From Sphingosinicella ginsenosidimutans (GTDB taxonomy: Bacteria > Pseudomonadota > Alphaproteobacteria > Sphingomonadales > Sphingomonadaceae), in contig NZ_VOQQ01000001.1 of the NCBI RefSeq assembly GCF_007995055.1, positions 2,773,001-2,837,000 of the forward strand: a stretch of DNA of 64,000 nucleotides. Reading direction: 5' to 3'. Both the position numbers and the translations under genes were made by a program. The notes under the pieces were generated by a model. The model did no database searches and was not told the DNA's origin. It saw only the letters and a program-made list of their open reading frames with translations. Positions 27,310-36,143 of the stretch are shown one piece after another (positions within the stretch are counted from its first letter, which is position 1; each line of letters starts with the position of its first letter).

Positions 27310-28212
27310 ATGGCAGGCAGGAATGTCCCGGCGACGATCCCCGCGACCGGCGGTGAGGCTGGCCTCAACCGCTATCTGGCGGAGATCAAGAAGTTTCCGA
27401 TCCTCACGCCGGAGGAGGAATATATGCTGGCCAAGCGCTGGACCGAGCATCAGGACACCGATGCGGCGGCCCGGCTGGTCAACTCGCACCTGCGCCTCGT
27501 CGCCAAGATCGCGATGGGGTATCGCGGCTATGGCCTGCCGACTGCGGAGCTGATCTCCGAGGGCAATATCGGCCTGATGCAGGGTGTGAAGAAGTTCGAG
27601 CCCGATCGCGGCTTCCGTCTCGCCACCTATGCGATGTGGTGGATCCGCGCGTCGATCCAGGAATATATCCTCCGCTCGTGGAGCCTCGTGAAGATGGGCA
27701 CCACGGCGGCGCAGAAGAAGCTGTTCTTCAACCTTCGCCGGATGAAGAACCGGATCGAGGCGTTCGAGGAAGGCGATCTCAAGCCCGAGGACGTGACCAA
27801 GATCGCCACCGATCTCGGCGTCAGCGAAGAGGACGTCATCTCGATGAACCGTCGCATGGCGATGGGCGGCGACACCTCGCTCAACGTGCCCCTGCGCGAC
27901 GACAGCGAGGGTTCGTGGCAGGACTTCCTGGTCGACAGCGAGCCTTTGCAGGACGAGCGCGTCGCCGAGGCGCAGGAGACCCAGATCCGGCACGAACTGC
28001 TGACCGAGGCGCTCCAGGCGCTGAACGAGCGCGAGCGGCACATCCTGACCGAGCGTCGGCTCACCGACGATCCGAAGACGCTCGAGGAGCTGAGCCAGGT
28101 CTATGACGTCAGCCGCGAGCGTATCCGCCAGATCGAGGTCCGCGCGTTCGAAAAGCTCCAGAAGGCGCTGATGAACCTCGCCGGCGAGCGGCGGCTGCTG
28201 ACCGCCGCCTAG
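27310..28212 (+). CDS. rpoH: heat-shock sigma factor RpoH (sigma-32)
   Basis: Directs RNA polymerase to heat-shock promoters. Region 2 (NRYLAEIKKFPILTPEEEY, LRLVAKIAMGYRGYGLP, FRLATYAMWWIRASIQEYIL), the RpoH box QKKLFFNLRRMKNRI that distinguishes sigma-32 from RpoD, and region 4 (TLEELSQVYDVSRERIRQIE) are all present. ATG 27310 (MAGRNVP) is preceded by CAGGGAG. A TATTAT hexamer at 27274-27279 could be part of a promoter in the 57-bp gap after rluD. Confidence 0.96.
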   Translation: MAGRNVPATIPATGGEAGLNRYLAEIKKFPILTPEEEYMLAKRWTEHQDTDAAARLVNSHLRLVAKIAMGYRGYGLPTAELISEGNIGLMQGVKKFEPDRGFRLATYAMWWIRASIQEYILRSWSLVKMGTTAAQKKLFFNLRRMKNRIEAFEEGDLKPEDVTKIATDLGVSEEDVISMNRRMAMGGDTSLNVPLRDDSEGSWQDFLVDSEPLQDERVAEAQETQIRHELLTEALQALNERERHILTERRLTDDPKTLEELSQVYDVSRERIRQIEVRAFEKLQKALMNLAGERRLLTAA

Positions 28213-28265
28213 CCGGCCCGCACGGATCGCTTGCCCGCGCGCCATGCGCCGCCGATAGTCGGCGC

Positions 28266-29744
28266 ATGGCCGCGTCCCGTCGCCCTGCCCCCTATCTCCT
28301 CGGCCGCGCCGCCTGGGCGCTGTTGCTGCTCGGCGGCGTCGGGGCGGCCTGGGCGGCGCTGGTGCGTGGCAGCTGGTTCGACGAATATTGGTCGCTCTAT
28401 CTCGGCGATCCGACCCTGCCCTCCGCCGAAACCTGGCGGCGCTGGCTGACCGACAGCCACCCGCCGCTCGCCAATGCGCTCTATCGGGTGGTGATCTGGA
28501 TCGCCGGCGAAGGCCTCGTCCGCGATCGCCTCCTGCTCAACATTCCGCCCTTTCTGGGCCTCGTCGGGGCGACCGCCCTCTTTCATCGCCGCAGCCCGAG
28601 CGGCAGCCTCTTCTACCTGCTCGTCGCGCTCACCGCGGTCGCGCTGCCCGGCTTCGCCGCCGGGGCCTCGGAATTCCGCAGCTATGCGTGGCAGATCTGC
28701 GCCGACGCGGTCGTGCTGCAGTTCATCTACTTCGCAACCCGCGAGGACCGGGGGATGCTCGGCGGGCCGGAGCTGGCCGTTGGGAGCGCCGCGATCGCGA
28801 CCGCGACCTTTCTCCATTTCATCAGCGGGGCGATCGTCGGCCTCGCGCTGCTCGGGCTGATCGTGGATGGATGGCGGCGCGGCGATCGGCGCCGCCTCGT
28901 CGTGCCGACGGCGGTCTGCGTGCTGTGCTGGGCCGCGATGATGGCGACGGTCGCGGTCCAGCTCCCGCAGGTCCGCGCCGCGCTCGACGTCAATTGGGCG
29001 ACGACGAGCAACGCTGCGGCGGTGGAAATGTTCGTGCGTGCGTTCGGCCTCGCGATTCTCGCCGCGCCGGTCGCCGCCTGGATCGCGGTCAGGCGTCGGG
29101 GCGAGGCCGGCCGGTTCGTCGCCATCCTGCTCGGCGCGGCGGCGATCTCGCTGGTTGGCTTGCTCGCCCTCAACGCCCTTCGGCCAGTGCTGATGGACCG
29201 CTACCTGCTCGCCTGGCAGCTCCTCGTCCTCGGTGCGATCGTCGCGCTCGCCACGCCCGAGCTCGAGCGGCGGCCGCGGGCGCTCGGCTTGTTTCTCGCC
29301 TGGACGGCGTTGATGATCGCGCTTTCGGCGGCGCTCCAGGCACGGGCCGGCGGGTGGGAATCCACGCGCGACCGGATCGCGGCGCTCACCCGCACCTGTC
29401 CCGGAACCGCTGTCTATGCGGCGAGCCCCTGGCGGCTCGGCCCCGCGCGCACGAGCAGCACCGCCGCGCGCGAGCATCCGGTCTTCGCGCTCGGCTATGA
29501 CAGGCTGGCGCGAGCAGGCGGGTTTCAGGTCACCATGCTGCCCGACGAACCGGTCACTCTCCCCCTCGCCTCGCCTTGCCCGACGCTGGTCTGGATCGAG
29601 CATGACGCGCCCGGCCGGCCGGGCACGATCCTGCGTCGCGGGGACATCCGTTTCGACGCGCCGGCCAGGCTCCGGCTCGTCGTCGGGGCCACCGGCTACG
29701 TGATCGTGGCGACCCCTCTCGCCGGACCGGCGCAGGGACGCTAA
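28266..29744 (+). CDS. GT-C fold membrane glycosyltransferase, family 39/83-like
   Basis: 492 residues with roughly nine to eleven hydrophobic segments. Near the N-terminus SWFDEYWS gives the acidic first-loop motif of GT-C enzymes and TDSHPPLANALYR the following His-Pro-Pro motif, as in ArnT/PMT-type transferases that use lipid-linked sugar donors. A soluble C-terminal domain follows from ~residue 370. Donor and acceptor are unknown; a cell-envelope glycan role is likely. It lies next to mtgA (10 bp after its stop), possibly one operon. Confidence 0.75.
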   Translation: MAASRRPAPYLLGRAAWALLLLGGVGAAWAALVRGSWFDEYWSLYLGDPTLPSAETWRRWLTDSHPPLANALYRVVIWIAGEGLVRDRLLLNIPPFLGLVGATALFHRRSPSGSLFYLLVALTAVALPGFAAGASEFRSYAWQICADAVVLQFIYFATREDRGMLGGPELAVGSAAIATATFLHFISGAIVGLALLGLIVDGWRRGDRRRLVVPTAVCVLCWAAMMATVAVQLPQVRAALDVNWATTSNAAAVEMFVRAFGLAILAAPVAAWIAVRRRGEAGRFVAILLGAAAISLVGLLALNALRPVLMDRYLLAWQLLVLGAIVALATPELERRPRALGLFLAWTALMIALSAALQARAGGWESTRDRIAALTRTCPGTAVYAASPWRLGPARTSSTAAREHPVFALGYDRLARAGGFQVTMLPDEPVTLPLASPCPTLVWIEHDAPGRPGTILRRGDIRFDAPARLRLVVGATGYVIVATPLAGPAQGR

Positions 29745-29753
29745 GCAATCCGC

Positions 29754-30461
29754 ATGGCAAGGACGAGGCGGCGCGGCTGGGCAGGACGGATCGCAGGCTG
29801 GATCATCCGCCTGCTGATCGCCTTCGTCGCCCTCAGCATCTTGTGGGTCCTGCTCTACCGCTTCGTGAATCCGCCGCTGACGCTGACCCAGGCGGGCGAC
29901 CTCATCGAGGGCCACGGCGCGCGCGCGATCTGGATGCCGATCGATCGGATCGACCGAAACATGGTCCGCGCCGCCATCGCCGGCGAGGACGGCAAGTTCT
30001 GCCAGCACAGCGGCTTCGACACCCAGGCGATCGAGGCGGCGATGCGCCGCAACGCGTCGGGCGGCCACGTGCTTCGCGGCGGATCGACGATCAGCCAGCA
30101 GACCGCGAAGAACGTCTTCCTGTGGCAGGGCGGCGGCTATGCCCGCAAGGGCGTCGAGGCCTGGTTCACCTTCCTGATCGAGCATCTGTGGGGCAAGCGC
30201 CGGATCATGGAGGTCTATCTGAATGTCGCAGAGACCGGGATCGGCACCTATGGCGCCAATGCCGGCGCGCTTCGCTATTTCCACCACGACGCCTCGCGCC
30301 TGACCTCGACCGAGGCGGCGCGCATCGCGGCGGTGCTGCCGCTCCCCAAGCGGCGCGACGCGGTCGATCCGGCCGGGTTCACGAGGCGCTACGGCAACCT
30401 GATCCTCCGGCGCATCGGCACGGTGCGCGCGGGTGCGCTCGACGCCTGCGTCTATCGCTGA
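29754..30461 (+). CDS. mtgA: monofunctional peptidoglycan glycosyltransferase MtgA
   Basis: Polymerises lipid II glycan strands without a transpeptidase domain. An N-terminal membrane helix (~residues 13-38, IIRLLIAFVALSILWVLLY) anchors it. The GT51 domain has the catalytic Glu in AAIAGEDGKFCQHSGFD, RGGSTISQQTAKNVFLW, and the second motif RRIMEVYLNVAETGIG followed by YGANAGALRYFHHDA. 235 residues is normal for MtgA. It follows the GT-C gene by 10 bp. Confidence 0.94.
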   Translation: MARTRRRGWAGRIAGWIIRLLIAFVALSILWVLLYRFVNPPLTLTQAGDLIEGHGARAIWMPIDRIDRNMVRAAIAGEDGKFCQHSGFDTQAIEAAMRRNASGGHVLRGGSTISQQTAKNVFLWQGGGYARKGVEAWFTFLIEHLWGKRRIMEVYLNVAETGIGTYGANAGALRYFHHDASRLTSTEAARIAAVLPLPKRRDAVDPAGFTRRYGNLILRRIGTVRAGALDACVYR

Positions 30462-30482
30462 TCCGCGGCCGCGCGGCCCGAC

Positions 30483-31766
30483 TCAGCCCCCGCCGCCCTC
30501 GTTTTCCGGCGTCGCCGATTGACGCTCATGCCCCGCTTCGTCGATCTGCATCCAGTCGCGGAACGGGAGGCGATAGGCCATGTCCATCACCTCATATTCG
30601 ATCCCCTCGGGCTTGACCGCCGAGGAGTTCCAGAGCGCGACGATGCCGGTCTTGGTGACCGGATCGAACATCATCATCGAACGATAGCCCTTCACCCCGC
30701 CATGATGGCCGATCACGCGGTGGCCGGCATAATCCATCACCCGCCAGCCAAGGCCGTAGGACGTGTCGTGGGTGCGCTCGGCGAAGCGGCGCCGGCGGGC
30801 ATTCTCGCCGGGCGTGCGGATGCGCGGGCTCTGGACCTGGGCGAGCACGTCGGGCGGGACCACCGAGGGGGCGAGGCCCATCTGCGCCATCATCCAGATG
30901 GCGAGGTCCTGGATCGATCCGTTGACGCCGCCGGCGGCCGGCACGCGATAATAAGCGTCGCTGATCTCGATCGGCCGCGAATTGTGCCCGCCGGCATGGC
31001 CGCGCGCCCAGCTCGGCGCGGCCATCAGCGCGTCGCGGCCGTAGGTCGCGCGCATGTTCAATGGGCGGAACAGACGCTGCGTGACGACCTGGGCATAAGG
31101 CTGGCCGGTGACATGCTCGACGATCTCCGACGCGGCGTCATAGCCGACATTCTGATAGGCATGGCACTGGCCGGGCGCGCAGATGTTGTTCAGCGTCGCA
31201 TATTCGCTCCGCAGCAGATGCGGATCCTCTCCATCCTCGAGCTTGGGATCCTCGGCATGGGCGAAGAGGCCGAGCGTGTGCGACAGCAGGTTCGCGACCG
31301 TCGCCACCTGCTCGTTGCCGCCGGGCAGCTTCAGAGAGGGCGCATGCCGCGCGACCGGCTCGTCCAGCGAAAGGCGGCCGTCATGGGCGAGCAGCGTCAC
31401 CATGTCTGCGGCGACGCCCTTGGACAGCGAAGCCCAGCGGAAGACGGTGTTGCTCGTCACCGGCTCCTGATTGTCGGACGCGGTGGTGCCATAGCCCTTG
31501 ATGAATCGGATGCGTCCGTTCTCCACCACCGCCACTGCGAGCCCGACCATCGAGCTGTCATGGCTCAGCCGCTGGAGCCGCTCGTCGAGCCGGCGATAAT
31601 CGATCACGCTCGGCGTCTCGGGCGGCTGGGTCAGCGCGACCGTCACGGGACCCTGATGATGCGCCGCCACCTCCGCCGCCCGGTGCGCGCGCCAGCGCGC
31701 GGCGGCGGTCCACATGACGAGGACGATGGCGAGAGCGGCGATCAGGTAAAGGGAGAGGCGCTTCAA
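30483..31766 (-). CDS. serine hydrolase of the beta-lactamase class C / penicillin-binding family
   Basis: 427 residues, with an N-terminal hydrophobic anchor or signal (LYLIAALAIVLVMWTAA). The catalytic triad of the class C fold is seen: Ser and Lys in FRWASLSKGVAAD, Tyr in CHAYQNVGYDAASE (Y-x-N), and HxG in IGHHGGVKGYRS. This fold covers AmpC, D-aminopeptidases and esterases; no feature singles out one activity. Convergent with mtgA, with 21 bp between stops. Confidence 0.82.
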   Translation of the reverse strand: MKRLSLYLIAALAIVLVMWTAAARWRAHRAAEVAAHHQGPVTVALTQPPETPSVIDYRRLDERLQRLSHDSSMVGLAVAVVENGRIRFIKGYGTTASDNQEPVTSNTVFRWASLSKGVAADMVTLLAHDGRLSLDEPVARHAPSLKLPGGNEQVATVANLLSHTLGLFAHAEDPKLEDGEDPHLLRSEYATLNNICAPGQCHAYQNVGYDAASEIVEHVTGQPYAQVVTQRLFRPLNMRATYGRDALMAAPSWARGHAGGHNSRPIEISDAYYRVPAAGGVNGSIQDLAIWMMAQMGLAPSVVPPDVLAQVQSPRIRTPGENARRRRFAERTHDTSYGLGWRVMDYAGHRVIGHHGGVKGYRSMMMFDPVTKTGIVALWNSSAVKPEGIEYEVMDMAYRLPFRDWMQIDEAGHERQSATPENEGGGG

Positions 31767-31924
31767 CGATCCGTATCCGGCATGTCAGTCTTGTCGCCGT
31801 CAGGTCGAAGGTCCGCGCCGGCCTGCCGCGCTTAACGCCGCCGCATTGATAAGGAAAGCGGGCCGTCGTGGAGCGCATGACGCGCGCTCGACAATCCGGC
31901 GTCATCCTGCCACGCTCCGCCGCG

Positions 31925-34216
31925 ATGCGTGAGAAAGAGCTTCGGATCGCGCTCGTCTGCTACGGCGGCATCAGCCTCGCCGTCTATATGCACGGCATCA
32001 CCAAGGAGATCTGGCGCCTCGCCAAGGCGAGCCAGCTGCTCCATGCAGATGACGAGGCGCCCGAAGGCGGGACTTATCGCGATCTCCTGCGCGCGATCCG
32101 CGAACGCTGCGACCTGGACCTGCGCGTCTATGTCGACATCCTGGCCGGGGCGAGCGCCGGCGGGATCAATGCCGTCTTCCTCGCGCACGCCATCGCCCAG
32201 GGGCGCTCGGTCGAGCCGCTGACCGATCTGTGGCTGACCTCGGCCGATGTCGACAAGTTGCTCGATCCTCAGGTCGGCCGTGTCTCGCGCTTCGCCAAAT
32301 CCGCCGCGGTGCCGATCGCCTGGGCCTTTTCCAAGCGCGCCGGGACGATCGACGAGACCGTCGAATCGGATCACCGGGCCGAGGTCCGCACGAAGCTCGC
32401 CAATTTCGTCCGGTCCAAATGGTTCGCGCCACCCTTCGGCGGCCCCAATTTCACGAACCTCATCCTCGACGCCTTCGATGCGATGGATCGGCAGCCGGGC
32501 GGCGCGCCCCTCCTCCCCGAGGCGCAGCCGCTCGACCTCTATGTCACCGTCACCGACTTTCGCGGCTACCCCGAGGCGCTCAAGCTCAATTCTCCGCCCG
32601 AGGTGATCGAGCGCGAGCATCGCATCACCCTTTCCTTCCTCGATTCCGGCGGTCCGCGCCGCCATCTCGCCGATCCCGCCGAGCTGGTCTTCGCCGCGCG
32701 GGCGACCGCGAGCTTTCCCGGCGCCTTCCCACCATTCACGGTCAGGGAGCTCGACGCCGAGCTCGCGAAGCGCCGCCGCCTCTGGCCCGGCCGGGCCGAT
32801 TTCCTCGTCCGCGCCTTGCCCGGCCGCGATTCGGTCGAAGAAGCGGAATCGACCGTGCTGATCGACGGCTCGGTCCTCGCCAACGCGCCCTTTCGTCCGT
32901 GCATCGAGGCGCTCGCCAAGCGGCCCGCCTGGCGCGAGGTCGACCGGCGCTTCGTCTATATCGATCCCAAGCCGGGCCAGCGCAGCGTCAGCCTCGCAAG
33001 CGGTGATTCGGAGGCGCCCGGCTTCTTCGCGACGATCCTCGGCGCGCTGTCCGACATTCCGCGCGAGCAGCCGATCCGCGACAATCTCGAGACGATCGAG
33101 CAGATGTCGGCGAGCATCCGCCGGATGCGCCGGATCGTGCGCACCATGCAGCCCGAGGTGGAAGCAGCGATCGAGCGGGCGATCGGCTCGACCTTCTTCC
33201 TGATGCGCCCCACGCCCTCGCGCCTCGCGACCTGGCGCGCGCGGGCCAACGAGGCGGCGGCGCGCGCGGCCGGCTACGCCTACGCCGCTTACGCCCATCT
33301 CAAGATCGCGACCGTGATGGAGGACATGGCCGCCGTGATCACGCGTCTCGGCGGCAGCAATGATCGCGCGCGGCGCGAGCGGGTCCGCCAGGCCTTGTGG
33401 ACCCATGTCCGCGCGCAGGGCTTCACCAATCCCGATTCGGTGACCGCGAAGGGGGCGAGCGAGGCGCTGATCCTGTTCCTTCGCGATTTCGACATCGGCT
33501 TTCGCACCCGACGCCTGCGCTTCGTCGCCAAGCGGCTGACCCGGATGATCGAAAGCGGCGCCATCGCCGGCGATTGCGAGCCGATCCGCCTGACGCTGAA
33601 CGACATGCTCGAGCGCTATCACCGGCGCGAAGGCGATCATCTCGATGCCGCCGCGCGCCGCGCCTTCGCGGCGGTCGAGAGCGAGCCCGCCGCGGCGATG
33701 GCCGCGCTCGCCAAGCTGTGGAACCTTCGCCCGCTCGATGAGGAAACCGACGCCAGGCTGACCGAGGCCCTGTCCGATCTGCCGAAGCCGGACCGGCGCG
33801 CGCTCGTGCTCCTTTACCTCGGCTATCCCTTCTATGATGTCGCGACCCTTCCCCTGCTCCAGGGCCAGGGGATGGACGAGTTCGATCCGATCAAGGTTGA
33901 CCGGATCTCGCCCGACGATGCGGTCGCGATCCGCGCCGGCGGCACCACCGCCACGCTCAAGGGGATTCAGTTCAACAGCTTCGGCGCCTTCTTCAGCCGG
34001 GCCTATCGCGAGAACGACTATCTTTGGGGGCGCCTGCACGGCGCGGATCGCCTGATCGACATCGTGCTGTCGACCCTCCCCGCCGACAAGCGCTTCACCG
34101 ACGAGGAAGTGGCGGCGATAAAGCGCGATGCCTTCCGCGCCATCCTCGCCGAGGAAAAGCCCCGGCTTTCGACGATCGGGACGCTGTTCGACGAGCTCGA
34201 ACGCGAAATCGGCTGA
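31925..34216 (+). CDS. large patatin-like phospholipase (DUF3376 type)
   Basis: Putative lipid acyl hydrolase of ~763 residues. The patatin domain starts almost at the N-terminus with RIALVCYGGISLAVYMHG (oxyanion loop region), then the nucleophile elbow DILAGASAGGINAVFLA and the second catalytic residue in LIDGSVLANAPFRPC. The C-terminal half (~residues 450-760) is the DUF3376 region with several helices and FGAFFSRAYRENDYLWGRLH. No signal peptide. The start is not certain: the ATG at 31925 (MREKELRIALV) matches relatives, but an in-frame GTG lies 57 bp upstream. Confidence 0.85.
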   Translation: MREKELRIALVCYGGISLAVYMHGITKEIWRLAKASQLLHADDEAPEGGTYRDLLRAIRERCDLDLRVYVDILAGASAGGINAVFLAHAIAQGRSVEPLTDLWLTSADVDKLLDPQVGRVSRFAKSAAVPIAWAFSKRAGTIDETVESDHRAEVRTKLANFVRSKWFAPPFGGPNFTNLILDAFDAMDRQPGGAPLLPEAQPLDLYVTVTDFRGYPEALKLNSPPEVIEREHRITLSFLDSGGPRRHLADPAELVFAARATASFPGAFPPFTVRELDAELAKRRRLWPGRADFLVRALPGRDSVEEAESTVLIDGSVLANAPFRPCIEALAKRPAWREVDRRFVYIDPKPGQRSVSLASGDSEAPGFFATILGALSDIPREQPIRDNLETIEQMSASIRRMRRIVRTMQPEVEAAIERAIGSTFFLMRPTPSRLATWRARANEAAARAAGYAYAAYAHLKIATVMEDMAAVITRLGGSNDRARRERVRQALWTHVRAQGFTNPDSVTAKGASEALILFLRDFDIGFRTRRLRFVAKRLTRMIESGAIAGDCEPIRLTLNDMLERYHRREGDHLDAAARRAFAAVESEPAAAMAALAKLWNLRPLDEETDARLTEALSDLPKPDRRALVLLYLGYPFYDVATLPLLQGQGMDEFDPIKVDRISPDDAVAIRAGGTTATLKGIQFNSFGAFFSRAYRENDYLWGRLHGADRLIDIVLSTLPADKRFTDEEVAAIKRDAFRAILAEEKPRLSTIGTLFDELEREIG

Positions 34217-34260
34217 CGCGCCCCTAGACGCAGGGACCTGTTTCGGAGAGAAAGGCGGCC

Positions 34261-34560
34261 GTGCAGTTTCTCAAGATCCTCATCTGGGTGCTCGTCATCG
34301 TCACCCTCTTCCTCTTCTCCTGGGCGAACTGGAGGGTCGTCACGATCGACCTGTGGGGCGGGCTCCAGGCGGACGTCAACCTGCCGTTCCTGGTGCTCGG
34401 CTCGCTCCTCCTCGGCTTCCTGCCGACCTATATCGTCCAGCGCGCGCGCATCTGGTCGCTGCGCCGGCGTTACGAGACGGGAACGAATGCGGTCGTGGCC
34501 AATGCCCCGATCGTTCGCACGCCGCCCGTGCCGGAAGGCGAACCGCGCGCCAACCAATGA
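34261..34560 (+). CDS. LapA-domain small inner-membrane protein
   Basis: 99 residues from a GTG start, with two membrane helices (FLKILIWVLVIVTLFLFSWANW and LPFLVLGSLLLGFLPTYI) and a basic cytoplasmic tail. This is the LapA/DUF1049 fold linked to lipopolysaccharide assembly in enterobacteria; the role here is inferred. The stop overlaps the pyrF ATG (ATGA). Confidence 0.85.
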   Translation: MQFLKILIWVLVIVTLFLFSWANWRVVTIDLWGGLQADVNLPFLVLGSLLLGFLPTYIVQRARIWSLRRRYETGTNAVVANAPIVRTPPVPEGEPRANQ

Positions 34561-35231
34561 CCAGCCCCGTCTATGTCGCCCTCGACACGCCCGATCTCGA
34601 GACGGCGCGCGCCATCGCGGCGCGGGTCAGGACCCATGTCGGCGGCCTGAAGCTCGGCCTCGAATTCTTCAGCGCCAACGGGCCGGCGGGAGTCCACGCG
34701 ATGGCGGAGCTCGGGCTGCCGATCTTCCTCGATCTCAAGCTCCACGACATCCCCAACACGGTCGCCAAGGCGGTGCAGGCGCTGCGCCCGCTCGGGCCGG
34801 CGATCCTCACCGTCCACGCCGCGGGCGGGCGGATGATGATGGAGGAGGCAAAGGCCGCGGCGCCGGCCAATACGAAGGTCGTCGCGGTAACCGTCCTCAC
34901 CAGTCTCGACGACGGTGATCTCGCCTCCATCGGGGTCGCCGCCGATTCGCACGCGCAGGTCGCGCGCCTGACGGAGCTCGCGCGCGAAGCCGGGCTCGAC
35001 GGCGTCGTCTGCTCCGGGGCGGAGGTGAAGGCGGCGCACAAGCTCTGGCCGCAGGGCTATTTCGTCGTCCCGGGCGTTCGTCCCGCGGGCGGCGAGCTTG
35101 GCGACCAGAAGCGCGTCGTGACCCCGCGCCAGGCGCTCGACGACGGCGCCTCGATCCTTGTCGTCGGTCGGCCGATCACGAAGGCCGAGGATCCGGATCA
35201 GGCCGCGCGCGCCATCGCCGCGACGCTCTAG
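34557..35231 (+). CDS. pyrF: orotidine 5'-phosphate decarboxylase
   Basis: Last step of UMP synthesis. A 224-residue TIM barrel with the catalytic charge network FLDLKLHDIPNT, the strand VVAVTVLTSLDD, and the phosphate-binding ends VVPGVRPAGGELGDQKRV and ILVVGRPITKAEDP. ATG at 34557 overlaps the LapA gene. In many alphaproteobacteria trpF, trpB and trpA lie between pyrF and accD; here accD follows after 54 bp. Confidence 0.95.
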   Translation: MTSPVYVALDTPDLETARAIAARVRTHVGGLKLGLEFFSANGPAGVHAMAELGLPIFLDLKLHDIPNTVAKAVQALRPLGPAILTVHAAGGRMMMEEAKAAAPANTKVVAVTVLTSLDDGDLASIGVAADSHAQVARLTELAREAGLDGVVCSGAEVKAAHKLWPQGYFVVPGVRPAGGELGDQKRVVTPRQALDDGASILVVGRPITKAEDPDQAARAIAATL

Positions 35232-35285
35232 GGGTTGGACTTCGCGCCGCGCCGCGCCTAATTCGCCGCCGCAAGGAGTGTCCCG

Positions 35286-36137
35286 ATGAGCTGGCTGAAC
35301 CGCGTCCGCAACAAGATCCCGTTCCTCCCCAAAAGGGAGACGCCGGACAATCTGTGGCACAAATGCCCCGAGTGCGGCGCGATGGTGTTCCTCAAGGAAT
35401 ATGAGGAGAATCTCTATGTCTGCCCGCGCTGCGATCATCATGGCCGCATCGGCCCGGCCGCGCGCTTCGGAATGCTGCTCGATCCCGGCTATAGCGTCCT
35501 GCCCTCGCCGAGCGTCAGGGACGATCCTCTGAAATTCCGTGACGCCAAGCGCTACACCGACCGGCTCAAGGCCGCGCGCGCCGCGACCGGCGAGACCGAC
35601 GCGCTCCTGAACGCGCAGGGCGCGATCGAGGGCCATCCGGTCGTTATGGGCGTGCAGGATTTCGCCTTCATCACCGGCTCGATGGGTACGGCGGTCGGCG
35701 CCGCCTTTGTTGCCGGAGTCCGCGCCGCGATCGAGGCACGCGCGCCCTATCTCATCGTCACCGCCTCGGGCGGCGCGCGGATGCAGGAGGCGATCCTGTC
35801 GCTGATGCAGATGCCGAAGACCACGGTGGCCGTGCAGATGCTGCGCGAGGCGGGGCTGCCCTACATCGTCCTGCTGACCGATCCGACCACCGGCGGCGTC
35901 ACCGCCTCCTACGCGATGCTCGGCGATGTCCAGATCGCCGAGCCCGGCGCGCTCATCGGCTTTGCCGGCCAGCGGGTGATCGAGAACACGATCCGCGAGA
36001 AGCTTCCCGAGGGTTTCCAGCGCGCCGAATTCCTGCTCGATCACGGCATGGTGGACATGGTTGTCCACCGCAGGGATTTGCGCGCGCGCCTTGCCCTGCT
36101 GCTCGATTATCTCACGCCGCAGCGGGAGGCGGCCTAG
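35286..36137 (+). CDS. accD: acetyl-CoA carboxylase carboxyltransferase subunit beta
   Basis: Carries the carboxyltransferase half of acetyl-CoA carboxylase, with AccA. The zinc ribbon near the N-terminus is HKCPECGAM plus VCPRCDHHG (Cys 27, 30, 46, 49). The crotonase-like core follows with [32 protein letters not shown], and [28 protein letters not shown] split across the oxyanion site. 283 residues is normal. folC starts 6 bp after its stop. Confidence 0.96.
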   Translation: MSWLNRVRNKIPFLPKRETPDNLWHKCPECGAMVFLKEYEENLYVCPRCDHHGRIGPAARFGMLLDPGYSVLPSPSVRDDPLKFRDAKRYTDRLKAARAATGETDALLNAQGAIEGHPVVMGVQDFAFITGSMGTAVGAAFVAGVRAAIEARAPYLIVTASGGARMQEAILSLMQMPKTTVAVQMLREAGLPYIVLLTDPTTGGVTASYAMLGDVQIAEPGALIGFAGQRVIENTIREKLPEGFQRAEFLLDHGMVDMVVHRRDLRARLALLLDYLTPQREAA

Positions 36138-36143
36138 CCTCAG

